40,812 nt of DNA from Saprospiraceae bacterium (GCA_020630955.1 JAHDIE010000028.1:1-40812), one strand, 5' to 3'. Counted from the stretch's first letter, positions 16,457 through 25,667 are shown. The notes: generated by a model from the sequence alone, not told the origin. Made by a program: numbers and translations.

Positions 16457-18673
16457 TTACCTGTAGTTTATTTTCATATTTGCTCCTGGTCTTAACTCTT
16501 CAAGCTGATACAAAATATTCTGATACAGATGATTCAATTTATCAGTGTTGATGTCATTCGGTAATTCAGAATTTGAATAGGGTAGAGACTTGGTTATTTC
16601 ACTTACTGTAAATGTGTTACCAAGTTTCCAATTACATTCTGCAATCAATGAATTAATATTTGTTCTTCCATTGATTATATCTTCAATTTTCGAAAGCTTA
16701 CCTTGTTCTTGGATTTCATTATCTACTAGATATAAAGCGCTAAATTGCAGAAATTGTTCGATACCCATTTCTGAAGAAATCTTGATGTTTCCATCATTAA
16801 CCAAATTTACATTTAATCTATCTTTTGATAATTTGGAAAGTTCAATTGAGCCACTATTAAATTCTGTATAGAATATGCAATCACTGCATATATCTTCTAA
16901 AAATATATTGATATGGATTATACTATCACAACCATTGTTTGCAATCAAAGTTTGGGTATAGCTTCCTTCCATATTGTACACTTGATCATTAATGGTAACA
17001 GATTCATTATCACAGATGCTATATTGTAAGTTGGACTCTGCATTGGCCAAGCTTGTGATCGTAATGGTCAACAAACTATCACAACCCGAAACACTTGTCA
17101 AACCCTGGGTGTATCCTCCAGATTGATTATACAATTCTCCATTTACCTCAATTTCTTCTCCATCACAAATTTCAAAAGCAACAGATCCTTCCATTGCTGT
17201 AGCACTCAATATGCTTATATTGATAACACTATCACATCCTGCAACATTGGATATAGTCTGAGTATAGTTGCCGCTGACTGAATAACTTTCGCCATTTATG
17301 GAAATGACATCACCACTACAAATATCAAACTCCAAGTCTGAGCTACTGTCTGTTGATGTAAAATATTGGATGGTTAAAATACTATCACATCCATCTACAC
17401 TGGTAAGATTTTGAGTATAATTTCCTCCGGTTGAATAGCTTTCATTGTTAATAATAATTTCATCACCTTCACACCCTTCGAAAGTTATAGTTTCTGTCAT
17501 CAATGCTGTGCTTTCCAATACAAGCGTAACCAAACTATCACATCCATCCTCTGCTACCAACTGTAAATCAAATGTACCAGCTTGATTAAATTCTTGACCA
17601 TCAATTACAATTGATCCTCCTTCACAGAATTTTTCTTCTACTATACTTTCGTAAATAGGGACCTCTAAATCATATGCTTCTCCATTAAAACATCCAGTTG
17701 AGGTTGTTATGACAACTTCATAGGTTCCATTGGCATTACCATCATTTTGTAAACTTAAAGACTGGTTGGTTTCACCGATTAATGCGACACCATCTTTATA
17801 CCATTGGTAGGATCCTCCCATTGCGTCAGAACTTGTTAGAACCAAACTATTTTCACAGATGTTTCCAGTAATTTCTGCCAAAGGCACTTCAAACATAATT
17901 GATTCAGCCAATACCAATCTATCAAAGAAAAAATATGGATCCTGGTTAATGTTTGGGTTTATTGCACAAGCAGGACCTAATACAATAGCTTCATAGTTTT
18001 GATCTGCTACAAAATTGAAGATCACATTTTTCCATTCATTTACTCCGCTGACGGTCATTGCACCAAGTTCTACCCATCCTGGTCCATTTGTTGGGCAGCC
18101 AAAATCTTGATTTCCATTTCCGAAAGGGAGATTGCCACAATCTGTTGTTCCAAAAATTGCCATATCAAAATTCAAACTACCAGGTTCGTCGTGAAATCCT
18201 ACAAAAAAATCTAATCTGTATTCAGTACCAATCGTCATGGCCTGTGTCAAACAAGCTCCGGCATATTCCTTAAAATTTGGAAATCCTGGTTTTCCATCTC
18301 TAAAACCAATTGCACCTTCTCCATCTGGAAATGGCAAGGGTGCTTCAAATCCTAAAAAGGGATTTCCCAATACTCCACAAGTATGAACATAATCTGTTGT
18401 GGGCTCTGATGCCTGGATCCATCCATCAGCACAATTCAATTCTGCTTCCGTATTCGGGCAACAATTCATTTCCTCAAAGGAAGGATTTGGAATTAAAGAA
18501 CTTGCCATTAAGTCTGAACACACACAATCAGAATCATTCAAATCAATCAAGCCATCATTGTCATCATCAATAGCATTGTCACATATTTCTTGAGCATTGA
18601 TTTGTAATATTGACACAAACATGAAAAGAAATAAAATGGAAAGCTTTTGGGGATTGGTAAGTATTTTGCTCAT
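16457..18673 (-). CDS. Large secreted protein with five Cys-containing beta repeats
   Basis: Starting at the ATG at 18673 the protein has 738 residues. A signal peptide ends near LQINAQ, followed at once by an Asp-rich calcium-site-like stretch (DDDNDGLIDLNDSDC), a jelly-roll-like adhesin region (about 40-260) and an Ig/PKD-like segment (about 265-350). Five repeats of about 49 residues follow, each with C.G..I.ING..Y...G.YTQ....GCDS (positions about 355-595). The last 110 residues are unlike the repeats, and I see no type IX sorting domain. An ATG-like start at 18694 would overlap the -7 box, so the shorter start is preferred. Likely a surface or matrix protein. Confidence 0.78.
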   Translation of the reverse strand: MSKILTNPQKLSILFLFMFVSILQINAQEICDNAIDDDNDGLIDLNDSDCVCSDLMASSLIPNPSFEEMNCCPNTEAELNCADGWIQASEPTTDYVHTCGVLGNPFLGFEAPLPFPDGEGAIGFRDGKPGFPNFKEYAGACLTQAMTIGTEYRLDFFVGFHDEPGSLNFDMAIFGTTDCGNLPFGNGNQDFGCPTNGPGWVELGAMTVSGVNEWKNVIFNFVADQNYEAIVLGPACAINPNINQDPYFFFDRLVLAESIMFEVPLAEITGNICENSLVLTSSDAMGGSYQWYKDGVALIGETNQSLSLQNDGNANGTYEVVITTSTGCFNGEAYDLEVPIYESIVEEKFCEGGSIVIDGQEFNQAGTFDLQLVAEDGCDSLVTLVLESTALMTETITFEGCEGDEIIINNESYSTGGNYTQNLTSVDGCDSILTIQYFTSTDSSSDLEFDICSGDVISINGESYSVSGNYTQTISNVAGCDSVINISILSATAMEGSVAFEICDGEEIEVNGELYNQSGGYTQGLTSVSGCDSLLTITITSLANAESNLQYSICDNESVTINDQVYNMEGSYTQTLIANNGCDSIIHINIFLEDICSDCIFYTEFNSGSIELSKLSKDRLNVNLVNDGNIKISSEMGIEQFLQFSALYLVDNEIQEQGKLSKIEDIINGRTNINSLIAECNWKLGNTFTVSEITKSLPYSNSELPNDINTDKLNHLYQNILYQLEELRPGANMKINYR

Positions 18674-18691
18674 AACTAAGATTTGAGAAAA

Positions 18692-18699
18692 CAAATGTA
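18692..18699 (-). promoter_or_regulatory. -7 promoter element for the secreted repeat protein
   Basis: On the - strand TACATTTG matches TAnnTTTG exactly and lies 18 bp before the ATG at 18673. No clear -33 element is seen in the very AT-rich DNA behind it. Confidence 0.45.
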
Positions 18700-18823
18700 C
18701 AAAAAATATATATAAAAAATTTATATATGTTTGAATTTATTGTTTGATTGCTTATTAATTTTTAATTAGTTCTAGAAAACAGTTTTTCAAACAATTTTTA
18801 TGTTTTCCCGTTTTATACTTGTT

Positions 18824-18922
18824 ATGGAAAAGAAACCCATTGATTGGTCTGGATATGCCGTGATCTTTATGTTTTTATTTCTTATTGTTATCGGCATATT
18901 ATTATACTTTATCCGCAATTAA
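18824..18922 (+). CDS. 32-residue single-span membrane peptide, hypothetical
   Basis: A short open frame from ATG 18824 encodes a polar, Trp-containing head (MEKKPIDWSGYA), a 17-residue hydrophobic span (about 13-29) and a short basic tail ending IRN. The layout (negative/positive head, one clean span, basic end, TAA stop) is that of small inner-membrane proteins and not of random AT-rich sequence. It lies alone between the secreted repeat protein and ahcY. Coding status rests on composition only. Confidence 0.45.
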   Translation: MEKKPIDWSGYAVIFMFLFLIVIGILLYFIRN

Positions 18923-18992
18923 AGAGAATATGCATTGATTCTTAAGTATGCATTTCATAACTATATTTCTTATTTTTGCAAAAAATTTTTAA
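18923..18992 (+). promoter_or_regulatory. ahcY upstream region: -7 element and octamer direct repeat
   Basis: TATTTTTG at 18971-18978 fits TAnnTTTG. Upstream, TATGCATT occurs twice (18929-18936 and 18947-18954; starts 18 bp apart) and could be an operator. The stretch is too short and too unstructured for a SAH riboswitch. Confidence 0.4.
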
Positions 18993-20306
18993 ATGTTATC
19001 TACAGAACAAAAGCTTAATTATAAAGTAAAAGACATAAGTCTTGCTGCTTGGGGAAGAAAAGAAATTAACTTGGCAGAAGCAGAGATGCCAGGGTTGATG
19101 TCATTAAGAGAAGAATATGGTGATTCTCAACCTTTGAAAGGGGCAAATATTGCTGGATGTCTTCATATGACTATTCAGACAGCAGTATTAATTGAAACAT
19201 TAGTCCACCTAGGAGCTGATGTTACATGGTCTTCTTGTAATATATTCTCAACACAAGATCATGCAGCTGCTGCCATTGCAGAGGCTGGTGTTCCAGTTTA
19301 TGCTTGGAAAGGAATGAATGAAGAGGAATTTGATTGGTGCATAGAACAGACTTTAACCAATTTCAAAGATGGCAAACCTTTGAATATGATTCTAGATGAT
19401 GGAGGGGATTTGACCAATATGGTTTTAGACAGGTATCCGGAGTTAGTACCAAATATTAAAGGAATTTCAGAAGAAACCACAACTGGAGTTCACAGACTTT
19501 ATGAAAGAATGGAAAAAGGGACTCTTCCTTTGCCTGCAATCAACATCAATGATTCTGTAACCAAATCTAAATTTGATAACAAATACGGTTGTAAAGAATC
19601 TTGTGTGGATGCCATTAGGAGAGCTACCGATGTGATGATGGCTGGAAAAGTTGCTGTAGTTGCAGGATATGGTGATGTAGGAAAAGGTTCAGCAGCCTCA
19701 TTAAAAGGAGCAGGATGTAGAGTGATCGTTACAGAAATTGATCCGATTTGCGCATTGCAAGCTGCAATGGATGGATTCGAGGTGAAGAAAATGATTGATG
19801 CAGTAAAAGAAGCAAATATAGTGGTTACAGCAACCGGTAATTTTAATATCATTGCTGAGCAACACTTCAGAGCAATGAAGGACAAGACTATTGTATGTAA
19901 CATTGGACATTTCGATAACGAAATCGATATGGCTTGGTTAAATGGAGCATATGGAAATACAAAAGATGAAATTAAACCACAAGTTGATTTATACAACATT
20001 GATGGTAAGGATATTATCGTTTTAGCAGAAGGAAGATTGGTAAACCTTGGATGTGCAACAGGTCACCCTTCATTTGTAATGTCTAACTCATTTACTAATC
20101 AAACATTGGCGCAATTAGAACTTTGGCAGAATACCGATAAGTATGAAAACAAAGTTTACATGTTACCAAAGCATTTGGATGAAAAAGTTGCTAGACTTCA
20201 CCTTGCTAAAATTGGTGTAGAACTTGAAAATCTAACACAAGAACAAGCGGAATACATTAATGTAAAACTTGAAGGGCCATATAAGCCTGAATATTATAGA
20301 TACTAA
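18993..20306 (+). CDS. ahcY: Adenosylhomocysteinase (S-adenosyl-L-homocysteine hydrolase)
   Basis: The enzyme reversibly splits S-adenosylhomocysteine into adenosine and homocysteine, keeping the methylation cycle running in the cytoplasm. The 437 residues carry the family signatures: [18 protein letters not shown] near 81, DDGGDLT, the NAD Rossmann motif [11 protein letters not shown] near 224, [20 protein letters not shown], and the C-terminal KPEYYRY. Length and order are normal. A TATTTTTG (18971-18978) matching the -7 consensus sits 14 nt before the ATG, implying a very short leader. A strong terminator follows, so it is probably monocistronic. Confidence 0.97.
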   Translation: MLSTEQKLNYKVKDISLAAWGRKEINLAEAEMPGLMSLREEYGDSQPLKGANIAGCLHMTIQTAVLIETLVHLGADVTWSSCNIFSTQDHAAAAIAEAGVPVYAWKGMNEEEFDWCIEQTLTNFKDGKPLNMILDDGGDLTNMVLDRYPELVPNIKGISEETTTGVHRLYERMEKGTLPLPAININDSVTKSKFDNKYGCKESCVDAIRRATDVMMAGKVAVVAGYGDVGKGSAASLKGAGCRVIVTEIDPICALQAAMDGFEVKKMIDAVKEANIVVTATGNFNIIAEQHFRAMKDKTIVCNIGHFDNEIDMAWLNGAYGNTKDEIKPQVDLYNIDGKDIIVLAEGRLVNLGCATGHPSFVMSNSFTNQTLAQLELWQNTDKYENKVYMLPKHLDEKVARLHLAKIGVELENLTQEQAEYINVKLEGPYKPEYYRY

Positions 20307-20330
20307 TCCAGTAAACTGGAGATTTATTTG

Positions 20331-20358
20331 AAAAGGGGACCATATGGTCCCCTTTTTT
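20331..20358 (+). terminator. Rho-independent terminator of ahcY
   Basis: GGGGACCATATGGTCCCC (20335-20352) is a perfect palindrome preceded by AAAA and followed by TTTTTT (20353-20358). It ends the ahcY transcript and could work in both directions. A smaller hairpin, TCCAGT/ACTGGA, sits just after the ahcY stop (20307-20320). Confidence 0.93.
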
Positions 20359-20373
20359 ACAAAATTTCATTTT

Positions 20374-20408
20374 AATATTTGAATAAATGTTAAAATGTTT
20401 TATATTTG
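20374..20408 (+). promoter_or_regulatory. Promoter and ArsR-type operator of the sulfur regulon
   Basis: TTTG (20378-20381), a 19-bp spacer and TATATTTG (20401-20408) match the Bacteroidota consensus in sequence and spacing. An imperfect palindrome, AATATTTGAATAAATGTT (20374-20391; 14 of 18 positions symmetric), covers the -33 element, where an ArsR-family dimer would block polymerase. The ATG at 20413 is only 4 nt past the -7 box, so the transcript may be leaderless. Confidence 0.65.
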
Positions 20409-20412
20409 CTTT

Positions 20413-20724
20413 ATGAATTATAACACAACAAAACTTTCTAAATCTAAATTACAAGTTGCTGCTAGAATTTTAAAGATTATAGCACACCCTGTAAAGCTCG
20501 AAATATTGCAATTATTAAGCGAAAAAGAACCAATGGATGTTTCTTCTTTGTGCGAAGCCATTGGGCCGGATTGTGAAATTAGTATGATGTCGCATCATCT
20601 TGCAAAGATGAAAGACAATGGAATTTTAAGGTCAGATAAAAAAGGAAAACAAGTGTATTACAGTATTGCAGAAAAATCAATTTTGCCTCTTTTGGACTGC
20701 ATGAGTAATTGCTCGCTAGTTTAG
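20413..20724 (+). CDS. ArsR-family winged-helix repressor, likely sulfide/persulfide sensing
   Basis: The 103-residue protein has a winged helix-turn-helix: ARILKIIAHPVKLEILQLLSE, then CEISMMSHHLAKMKDNGIL as recognition helix, then KGKQVYYSI as wing. Cysteines occur in LCEAIGPDC near the recognition helix and in the C-terminal LDCMSNCSLV. Persulfide sensors of this family (BigR, SqrR) use a Cys pair, but I cannot align these positions confidently. Adjacent SulP and persulfide dioxygenase genes support sulfane-sulfur sensing. The ATG at 20413 is chosen because a start at 20395 would lie upstream of the -7 box. It probably represses its own promoter and perhaps 24095. Confidence 0.82.
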   Translation: MNYNTTKLSKSKLQVAARILKIIAHPVKLEILQLLSEKEPMDVSSLCEAIGPDCEISMMSHHLAKMKDNGILRSDKKGKQVYYSIAEKSILPLLDCMSNCSLV

Positions 20725-20774
20725 GTTTTTTTATAATAATATATGAACAATTTAACAAGTGTTGTAAATATAAA

Positions 20775-22499
20775 ATGATAAAGAAGTATTTTCCAATATT
20801 AGAGTGGTTGCCAAACTACAAGAAAGAACTTATTTCAGGTGACTTAACTGCAGGACTGACAGTTGGAATTATGTTGATTCCTCAAGGAATGGCATACGCT
20901 ATGTTGGCTGGTCTTCCTCCAATCTATGGTTTGTATGCTTCCACCATTCCATTAATCATTTATGCGATTTTTGGAACATCAAGACAGTTAGCGGTTGGAC
21001 CAGTTGCAATGGTTTCACTTTTGGTGGCTAGCGGAGTTGGAAGTATTGCAACAATTGGTACTGAGTCTTTTATTAGTCTTACCATTTTGTTGGCCTTAAT
21101 GGTAGGATTAATTCAATTGGTTCTTGGCTTGTTTAAACTTGGCTTTTTAGTCAATTTTCTTTCTCATCCAGTAATCTCAGGTTTTACTTCAGCAGCTGCA
21201 TTAATTATTGGATTCAGCCAACTTAAGCATTTATTTGGTTTCGATATTCCAAGAGGAAAAGTCCATGAAGTTGTGCTTAATATTATATACAACCTTGACG
21301 CAGTCAACTTACCTTCTTTGATGATTGGTATGGGGTCAATAATTATTATACTTGCCTTAAGGAACATAAATAAAAGAATTCCGTCTCCATTGATTGTGGT
21401 AATTTTAGGAGTTTTTTTGGTGTATTATTTTGGCCTAGATGGTTATGGTGTGAAGATAATAAAGGAAATCCCTAGCGGTTTACCTAAATTTCAAATACCA
21501 AGTTATAGTGCAGATGCAATTAGTAGCTTAATTCCTATTGCGATTACGATTTCAGTTATAAGTTATATGGAATCATTTGCTGTTGCCAAAGCTATTCAAT
21601 CAAAACACAAGGATTATGAAATAGATCCTAATCAAGAATTGATTGGTTTAGGAGCAACAAATATTGTTGGTTCATTATTTAGTTCTTTTCCTGTGACGGG
21701 AGGATTTTCAAGAACGGCAGTAAATAATCAAGCAGGAGCACGTACTGGATTTGCAGCCATAATTAGTGCCTTAATAGTTTTAATAACCTTGTTATTCTTA
21801 ACATCTTATTTCTATTTTTTACCTAAAGCAGTACTAGCCGCTATTATTTTGGTTGCTGTTTTTGGTCTGATTGATATTAAAGAGGCAAGGCATCTTTGGG
21901 AAACGGATAAATTAGATTTTGCAACCTTTATGATCACTGCAATATTTACCTTGATCGTTGGTATTGAAGCTGGTATTTTAATGGGTGTAATATTTTCAAT
22001 TCTTTTGGTCCTATATAGAATATCCTACCCAAATCTTATTGAAGTTGCGCTCTTTCCTGATTCTAATACATTTAGAAATGTCTCAAGGTTTAACAATCTC
22101 AAAACTTTTGATAAGCATTTGATAATTCGTTTTGACGCTCAATTATTTTTTGGAAACTGTCAAGCATTTAAACAATCAATAATGGAAAGAATTGCGCTAA
22201 AAAAAGATGTTGATAGAGTAATTATTGAAGCTGCAGGAATACATCATATTGATTCTAGCGCAATACATATGCTGAAGGATCTTTATCAAGAATTAAAATT
22301 GAAAAATATCCAACTTCAGTTTGCAGATGTAAAAGGACCAATCAGGGATATTTTTTCATTAAATGGTATCTATTATTTAATAGGAAAGTCAAATTTCTTC
22401 TTATCTGTTAAGGATGCTATAGAACCTAATCATGAAACAAAAAATACAATCCAATTAAATAAAATACAAACAAATAATCCAATAAATCAGAAGATATGA
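20775..22499 (+). CDS. SulP-family anion transporter with C-terminal STAS domain
   Basis: From the ATG at 20775 the protein has 574 residues, typical of SulP. It contains the family block SGDLTAGLTVGIMLIPQGMAYAMLAGLPPIYGLYAS, about 10-12 membrane spans up to residue 415, and a C-terminal STAS domain (about 440-550) with VIIEAAGIHHIDSSAIHML. The N-terminal 22 residues of a longer frame from 20709 overlap the ArsR stop region and are unlikely. It starts 50 bp after the repressor gene and overlaps the dioxygenase gene by 4 nt (ATGA). In this setting it may carry sulfate, sulfite or another oxyanion, the products or substrates of the pathway; direction cannot be read. Confidence 0.9.
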   Translation: MIKKYFPILEWLPNYKKELISGDLTAGLTVGIMLIPQGMAYAMLAGLPPIYGLYASTIPLIIYAIFGTSRQLAVGPVAMVSLLVASGVGSIATIGTESFISLTILLALMVGLIQLVLGLFKLGFLVNFLSHPVISGFTSAAALIIGFSQLKHLFGFDIPRGKVHEVVLNIIYNLDAVNLPSLMIGMGSIIIILALRNINKRIPSPLIVVILGVFLVYYFGLDGYGVKIIKEIPSGLPKFQIPSYSADAISSLIPIAITISVISYMESFAVAKAIQSKHKDYEIDPNQELIGLGATNIVGSLFSSFPVTGGFSRTAVNNQAGARTGFAAIISALIVLITLLFLTSYFYFLPKAVLAAIILVAVFGLIDIKEARHLWETDKLDFATFMITAIFTLIVGIEAGILMGVIFSILLVLYRISYPNLIEVALFPDSNTFRNVSRFNNLKTFDKHLIIRFDAQLFFGNCQAFKQSIMERIALKKDVDRVIIEAAGIHHIDSSAIHMLKDLYQELKLKNIQLQFADVKGPIRDIFSLNGIYYLIGKSNFFLSVKDAIEPNHETKNTIQLNKIQTNNPINQKI

Positions 22500-23899
22500 T
22501 AATTGAACAAATCTACACAGGATGTTTAGCTCAAGGTGCTTATTATATTTATAGCAATGGAGAAGCAGCTATTATTGATCCGTTAAGAGAGGTTTCACCA
22601 TACATAGAAAAAGCTTTAAATGATGATGTAAAAATCAAGTATATTTTTGAAACTCACTTTCATGCAGACTTCGTAAGTGGACACGTAAGTTTATCTAAGA
22701 AAACAGGAGCCCCAATTATTTATGGACCACATGCAAATCCAACATTTGATGCTTATATAGCCAAAGATGGAGAAATATTTAAATTAGGAAATATAACAAT
22801 TAAGGTCCTGCACACACCCGGTCATACAATGGAAAGTAGCAGCTTTTTAGTAATCGATGAATATGGAAAAGAATATGCCCTTTTTACAGGAGATACTTTG
22901 TTCTTAGGAGATGTTGGACGTCCTGATTTGGCCCAAAAAGGCGAAAAGCTATCCATTGAAGACTTGGCAGGTTATTCTTTTGATAGTCTTAGAAACAAAA
23001 TTATGCCGTTGCCAGATGATGTAATCATTTATCCTGCACATGGAGCAGGTTCTGCTTGTGGTAAAAACATGATGACTGAAACTGTCGATACATTGGGCAA
23101 TCAAAGAAAAGTAAATTATGCTCTTCGAGAAGATATGACACGAGAGGAATTTATCAAAGAAGTGACAGATGGATTGCTTGCACCTCCTGGATATTTTCCT
23201 CTTAATGTAAAATTAAATAAGGAAGGCTATGATGATATTGATAATATTTTAGATAAAAGTTTAAAACCTTTTTCTCCAAAAGAATTTGAATTAATAGCAA
23301 ACGAGTCTGATGCTTTAGTATTGGATGTTCGTTCGATTTTTGATTATTCTTTTAGTCATATTCCCAATAGTATTTTTATTGGACTTGATGGTTCATTTGC
23401 TCCATGGGTCGGTGAACTTATTGTTGACATAACAAAACCAATTTTACTAATAGTACCTGAAGGAAGGGAGAAAGAAGCCGTTACCAGACTCTCGAGAGTT
23501 GGTTTTGATAATACTTTAGGTTATTTGGATGGTGGAATTGATGCTTGGGAGGAAGACAACTTTGAAGTTGATTCCATTAAAACCATTTCGGCAGAAAAGT
23601 TAGAGCAAGAATTTAAAAACGCAAAAATTTTTGATGTAAGAAGAAGGTCAGAACATTTGTCTGAACATATAATCGAGTCAGAGAACACCCCATTAAGTAA
23701 TTTAAATAATCATCTTAGTGAGTTTCCAAAAAGTGAAGATTTCTATATTCATTGTGCAGGGGGTTACAGATCAATGATTGCTGCTTCAATATTAAAGTCA
23801 AGAGGATACCATAACCTAATCGATGTGCAAGGAGGATATAAGGCTATCAAAGAGACCAATATTCCAAAATCAGATTATGTATGTCCTTCTACATTGTAG
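22496..23899 (+). CDS. CstB-like persulfide dioxygenase fused to two rhodanese domains
   Basis: The 467-residue cytoplasmic protein has an N-terminal metallo-beta-lactamase-fold persulfide dioxygenase (about 1-240; metal motif THFHADFVSGH at 53-63, HTPGHT, GDTLFLGDVGRPDL). A first rhodanese-like domain (about 260-365) has lost its active Cys (IVPEGREKEA), and a second (about 370-460) has active C420 in HCAGGYRS. This dioxygenase-pseudorhodanese-rhodanese order is that of Staphylococcus CstB, which oxidises low-molecular-weight persulfides to thiosulfate or sulfite. It is coupled to the SulP gene. A 195-bp gap separates it from the second operon. Confidence 0.92.
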   Translation: MIIEQIYTGCLAQGAYYIYSNGEAAIIDPLREVSPYIEKALNDDVKIKYIFETHFHADFVSGHVSLSKKTGAPIIYGPHANPTFDAYIAKDGEIFKLGNITIKVLHTPGHTMESSSFLVIDEYGKEYALFTGDTLFLGDVGRPDLAQKGEKLSIEDLAGYSFDSLRNKIMPLPDDVIIYPAHGAGSACGKNMMTETVDTLGNQRKVNYALREDMTREEFIKEVTDGLLAPPGYFPLNVKLNKEGYDDIDNILDKSLKPFSPKEFELIANESDALVLDVRSIFDYSFSHIPNSIFIGLDGSFAPWVGELIVDITKPILLIVPEGREKEAVTRLSRVGFDNTLGYLDGGIDAWEEDNFEVDSIKTISAEKLEQEFKNAKIFDVRRRSEHLSEHIIESENTPLSNLNNHLSEFPKSEDFYIHCAGGYRSMIAASILKSRGYHNLIDVQGGYKAIKETNIPKSDYVCPSTL

Positions 23900-24094
23900 T
23901 TAAGTAAGCAGAACAAATTCATGCTAGTTTTTAACTCAAGTGAAGCACCTTGGAGGCTGTTGATATTGAAAAAATATATTCTCTCAAATTGATATTGGGA
24001 TAAAATGATGAAAGAAGTTAATGAGTAAAAACCTTAAATGTAGTATGGAATAAGTAGTTAAACTTCAGATAAATTTTATACAAAAATATTTTAT
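23900..24094 (+). promoter_or_regulatory. Spacer and probable promoter region of the second sulfur operon
   Basis: The 195-bp gap holds two direct repeats: TTGATATTG (23960-23968 and 23989-23997) and ATTTTATA (24073-24080 and 24088-24095, the last overlapping the ATG). No exact TAnnTTTG box is seen, so a separate promoter is possible but not proven. No terminator hairpin is visible, so read-through from the SulP-dioxygenase genes is likely. Confidence 0.35.
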
Positions 24095-24403
24095 ATGAAC
24101 CAGATAGCTAATCAAAGTGTACAAGAATTTTTAATCAATCTGAAAAAAGATGAAAGTGCTGTATTGTTGGATGTTAGAAGGCCCGATGAAATTAAAGATG
24201 GAACCATTGACGGTGCTATTAATATAAATTTTCAAGGAGAACAGTTTGAAAATGAAATTAAGCATTTAAATAAAGATAAAACATACTTTGTTTATTGCCG
24301 TAGCGGAAGAAGAAGTATGAATGCCTGTATTGCAATGAAAAAAATTGGCATCAAGAATACAATAAATCTAGATGGAGGATATATAGCATTCATAAGTAAA
24401 TAG
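24095..24403 (+). CDS. Single-domain rhodanese (sulfurtransferase)
   Basis: The 102-residue rhodanese has the CH2A-like LLDVRRPDEIKDGTIDGAIN, the active-site loop VYCRSGRRS (C71), and C-terminal NLDGGYIAF. There is no signal peptide. Such small rhodaneses pass sulfane sulfur between carriers and commonly accompany persulfide dioxygenases. It is the first gene of a tight operon running to 29956, with the methyltransferase frame opening 2 nt after its stop. Confidence 0.92.
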   Translation: MNQIANQSVQEFLINLKKDESAVLLDVRRPDEIKDGTIDGAININFQGEQFENEIKHLNKDKTYFVYCRSGRRSMNACIAMKKIGIKNTINLDGGYIAFISK

Positions 24404-24438
24404 AAATGAGTATTTCATTTAAAGTTAAGAAAAGAAGA

Positions 24439-25071
24439 ATGGAAAATCGTAAAGTTCATTGGGAGAATATTTTTCAAACAAAAGATACCAGCAAGGTAAG
24501 TTGGTATCAGGAAGTTCCACAAGTTAGTATAAACTTGATAGCTGAACACCTAGCTTCAAAGAATGAAGCAATTCTTGATGTTGGAGCAGGGGATAGCAGA
24601 TTGCCTGATTTTTTATTAAAATCTGGATATAAAGATTTATCAGTTTTAGACATTTCAAGCCAAGCCTTGTCTCTAAGTAAAAAAAGAGTTGAAAAATTAG
24701 GAGCTAGGCTAAAATGGATTGAAACAGATATACTAAACTTCAAGCCTGGTAGAGAATATTCTTTATGGCATGATAGAGCTGTATATCATTTTTTAAGCAC
24801 TAGATCTGAACAAATACGATATAAGTCAATTTTGTTGAATACTCTAAAAAATAAAGGAATTGCAATTATATCTGGTTTTTCAAAAAATAATGGTCCCCAT
24901 AAGTGTAGTGGCCTTAGTGTAAATAAACTAAATAGAGAAAGTCTACAAGATAATTTTGGGACAGAATTTACAATCATTGATGATTTTGAACAACTTCATT
25001 TGACACCCTCTGGTTCAAAACAGAACTTTTACTGGGCAATTTTAAAGAAGAATATTGTTAATCAAAAATAA
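24439..25071 (+). CDS. Class I SAM-dependent methyltransferase
   Basis: The 211-residue protein has SAM motif I (ILDVGAGDSRLPDFLL), motif II (LSVLDISSQALSLSKKRV), an acidic residue at ETDIL, and the family-typical N terminus RKVHWENIFQTKDTSKVSWYQ. An earlier ATG at 24406, 2 nt after the rhodanese stop, would add 11 basic residues; the later start fits relatives better. It resembles small-molecule methyltransferases of the thiopurine/trans-aconitate type. Within a sulfane-sulfur operon a thiol or sulfide is a plausible methyl acceptor, but the substrate is inferred from context only. Confidence 0.82.
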   Translation: MENRKVHWENIFQTKDTSKVSWYQEVPQVSINLIAEHLASKNEAILDVGAGDSRLPDFLLKSGYKDLSVLDISSQALSLSKKRVEKLGARLKWIETDILNFKPGREYSLWHDRAVYHFLSTRSEQIRYKSILLNTLKNKGIAIISGFSKNNGPHKCSGLSVNKLNRESLQDNFGTEFTIIDDFEQLHLTPSGSKQNFYWAILKKNIVNQK

Positions 25072-25076
25072 ATATA

Positions 25077-25667
25077 ATGATTGAGTTTTTATCCCAGCCT
25101 TGGCATTGGAGTATTTCTGGATTAGGGCTTGTATTGGTAATGTACATGTTACTAAAATTTGGAGGAAACTTTGGCGCCTCTTCCAATCTAAGAACATTAT
25201 GTGCAATAGGAGGTGCTGGAAAGAAACATGGATTCTTTAATTTTAATTGGAAAGATCAAGCCTGGAATCTTGTTTTCATTTTGAGTGCAATAATTGGAGG
25301 ATATATTGCAGTAAATTATTTACCAAGTTCTGAACCAGTTCAAATATCAAGCTCAACAAAATTACACTTGATGTCCCTAGGAATAAATAGCCCTAGTACT
25401 ATTCAAGAAGGATTTGGCTATGTTCCAAGAGAAATCTTCTGTTCTGAAAACGTTTTTAACCCATTGAACTTGACTCTACTTACTTTTGGTGGTTTTATGG
25501 TTGGATTTGGATCTCGTTACGCAGGTGGTTGTACTTCAGGTCATGCGATCAGTGGACTATCCAATTTCCAAATTCCATCTTTGATCGCTGTAGTTGGATT
25601 TTTCTTAGGAGGATTAATTATGACATGGATGATTTTACCTCGCTTATTAATTTATTTTTCAATATAA
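25077..25667 (+). CDS. YeeE/YedE-family transporter half (PmpA-like)
   Basis: The 196-residue membrane protein has about five spans and the family signature GFGSRYAGGCTSGHAISGL, whose Cys takes part in sulfur-compound transport in TsuA/YeeE. A neighbouring gene encodes the matching half. The N terminus (MIEFLSQPWHWSISGLGLV) is the usual start of this half in Bacteroidota. It begins 5 nt after the methyltransferase gene. It probably moves thiosulfate or another sulfur species across the inner membrane. Confidence 0.88.
   Translation: MIEFLSQPWHWSISGLGLVLVMYMLLKFGGNFGASSNLRTLCAIGGAGKKHGFFNFNWKDQAWNLVFILSAIIGGYIAVNYLPSSEPVQISSSTKLHLMSLGINSPSTIQEGFGYVPREIFCSENVFNPLNLTLLTFGGFMVGFGSRYAGGCTSGHAISGLSNFQIPSLIAVVGFFLGGLIMTWMILPRLLIYFSI

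Noticed and set aside
18923-18992. SAH riboswitch upstream of ahcY
   Set aside because: Only 70 nt are available and there is no conserved stem set, just an octamer repeat and a -7 box.
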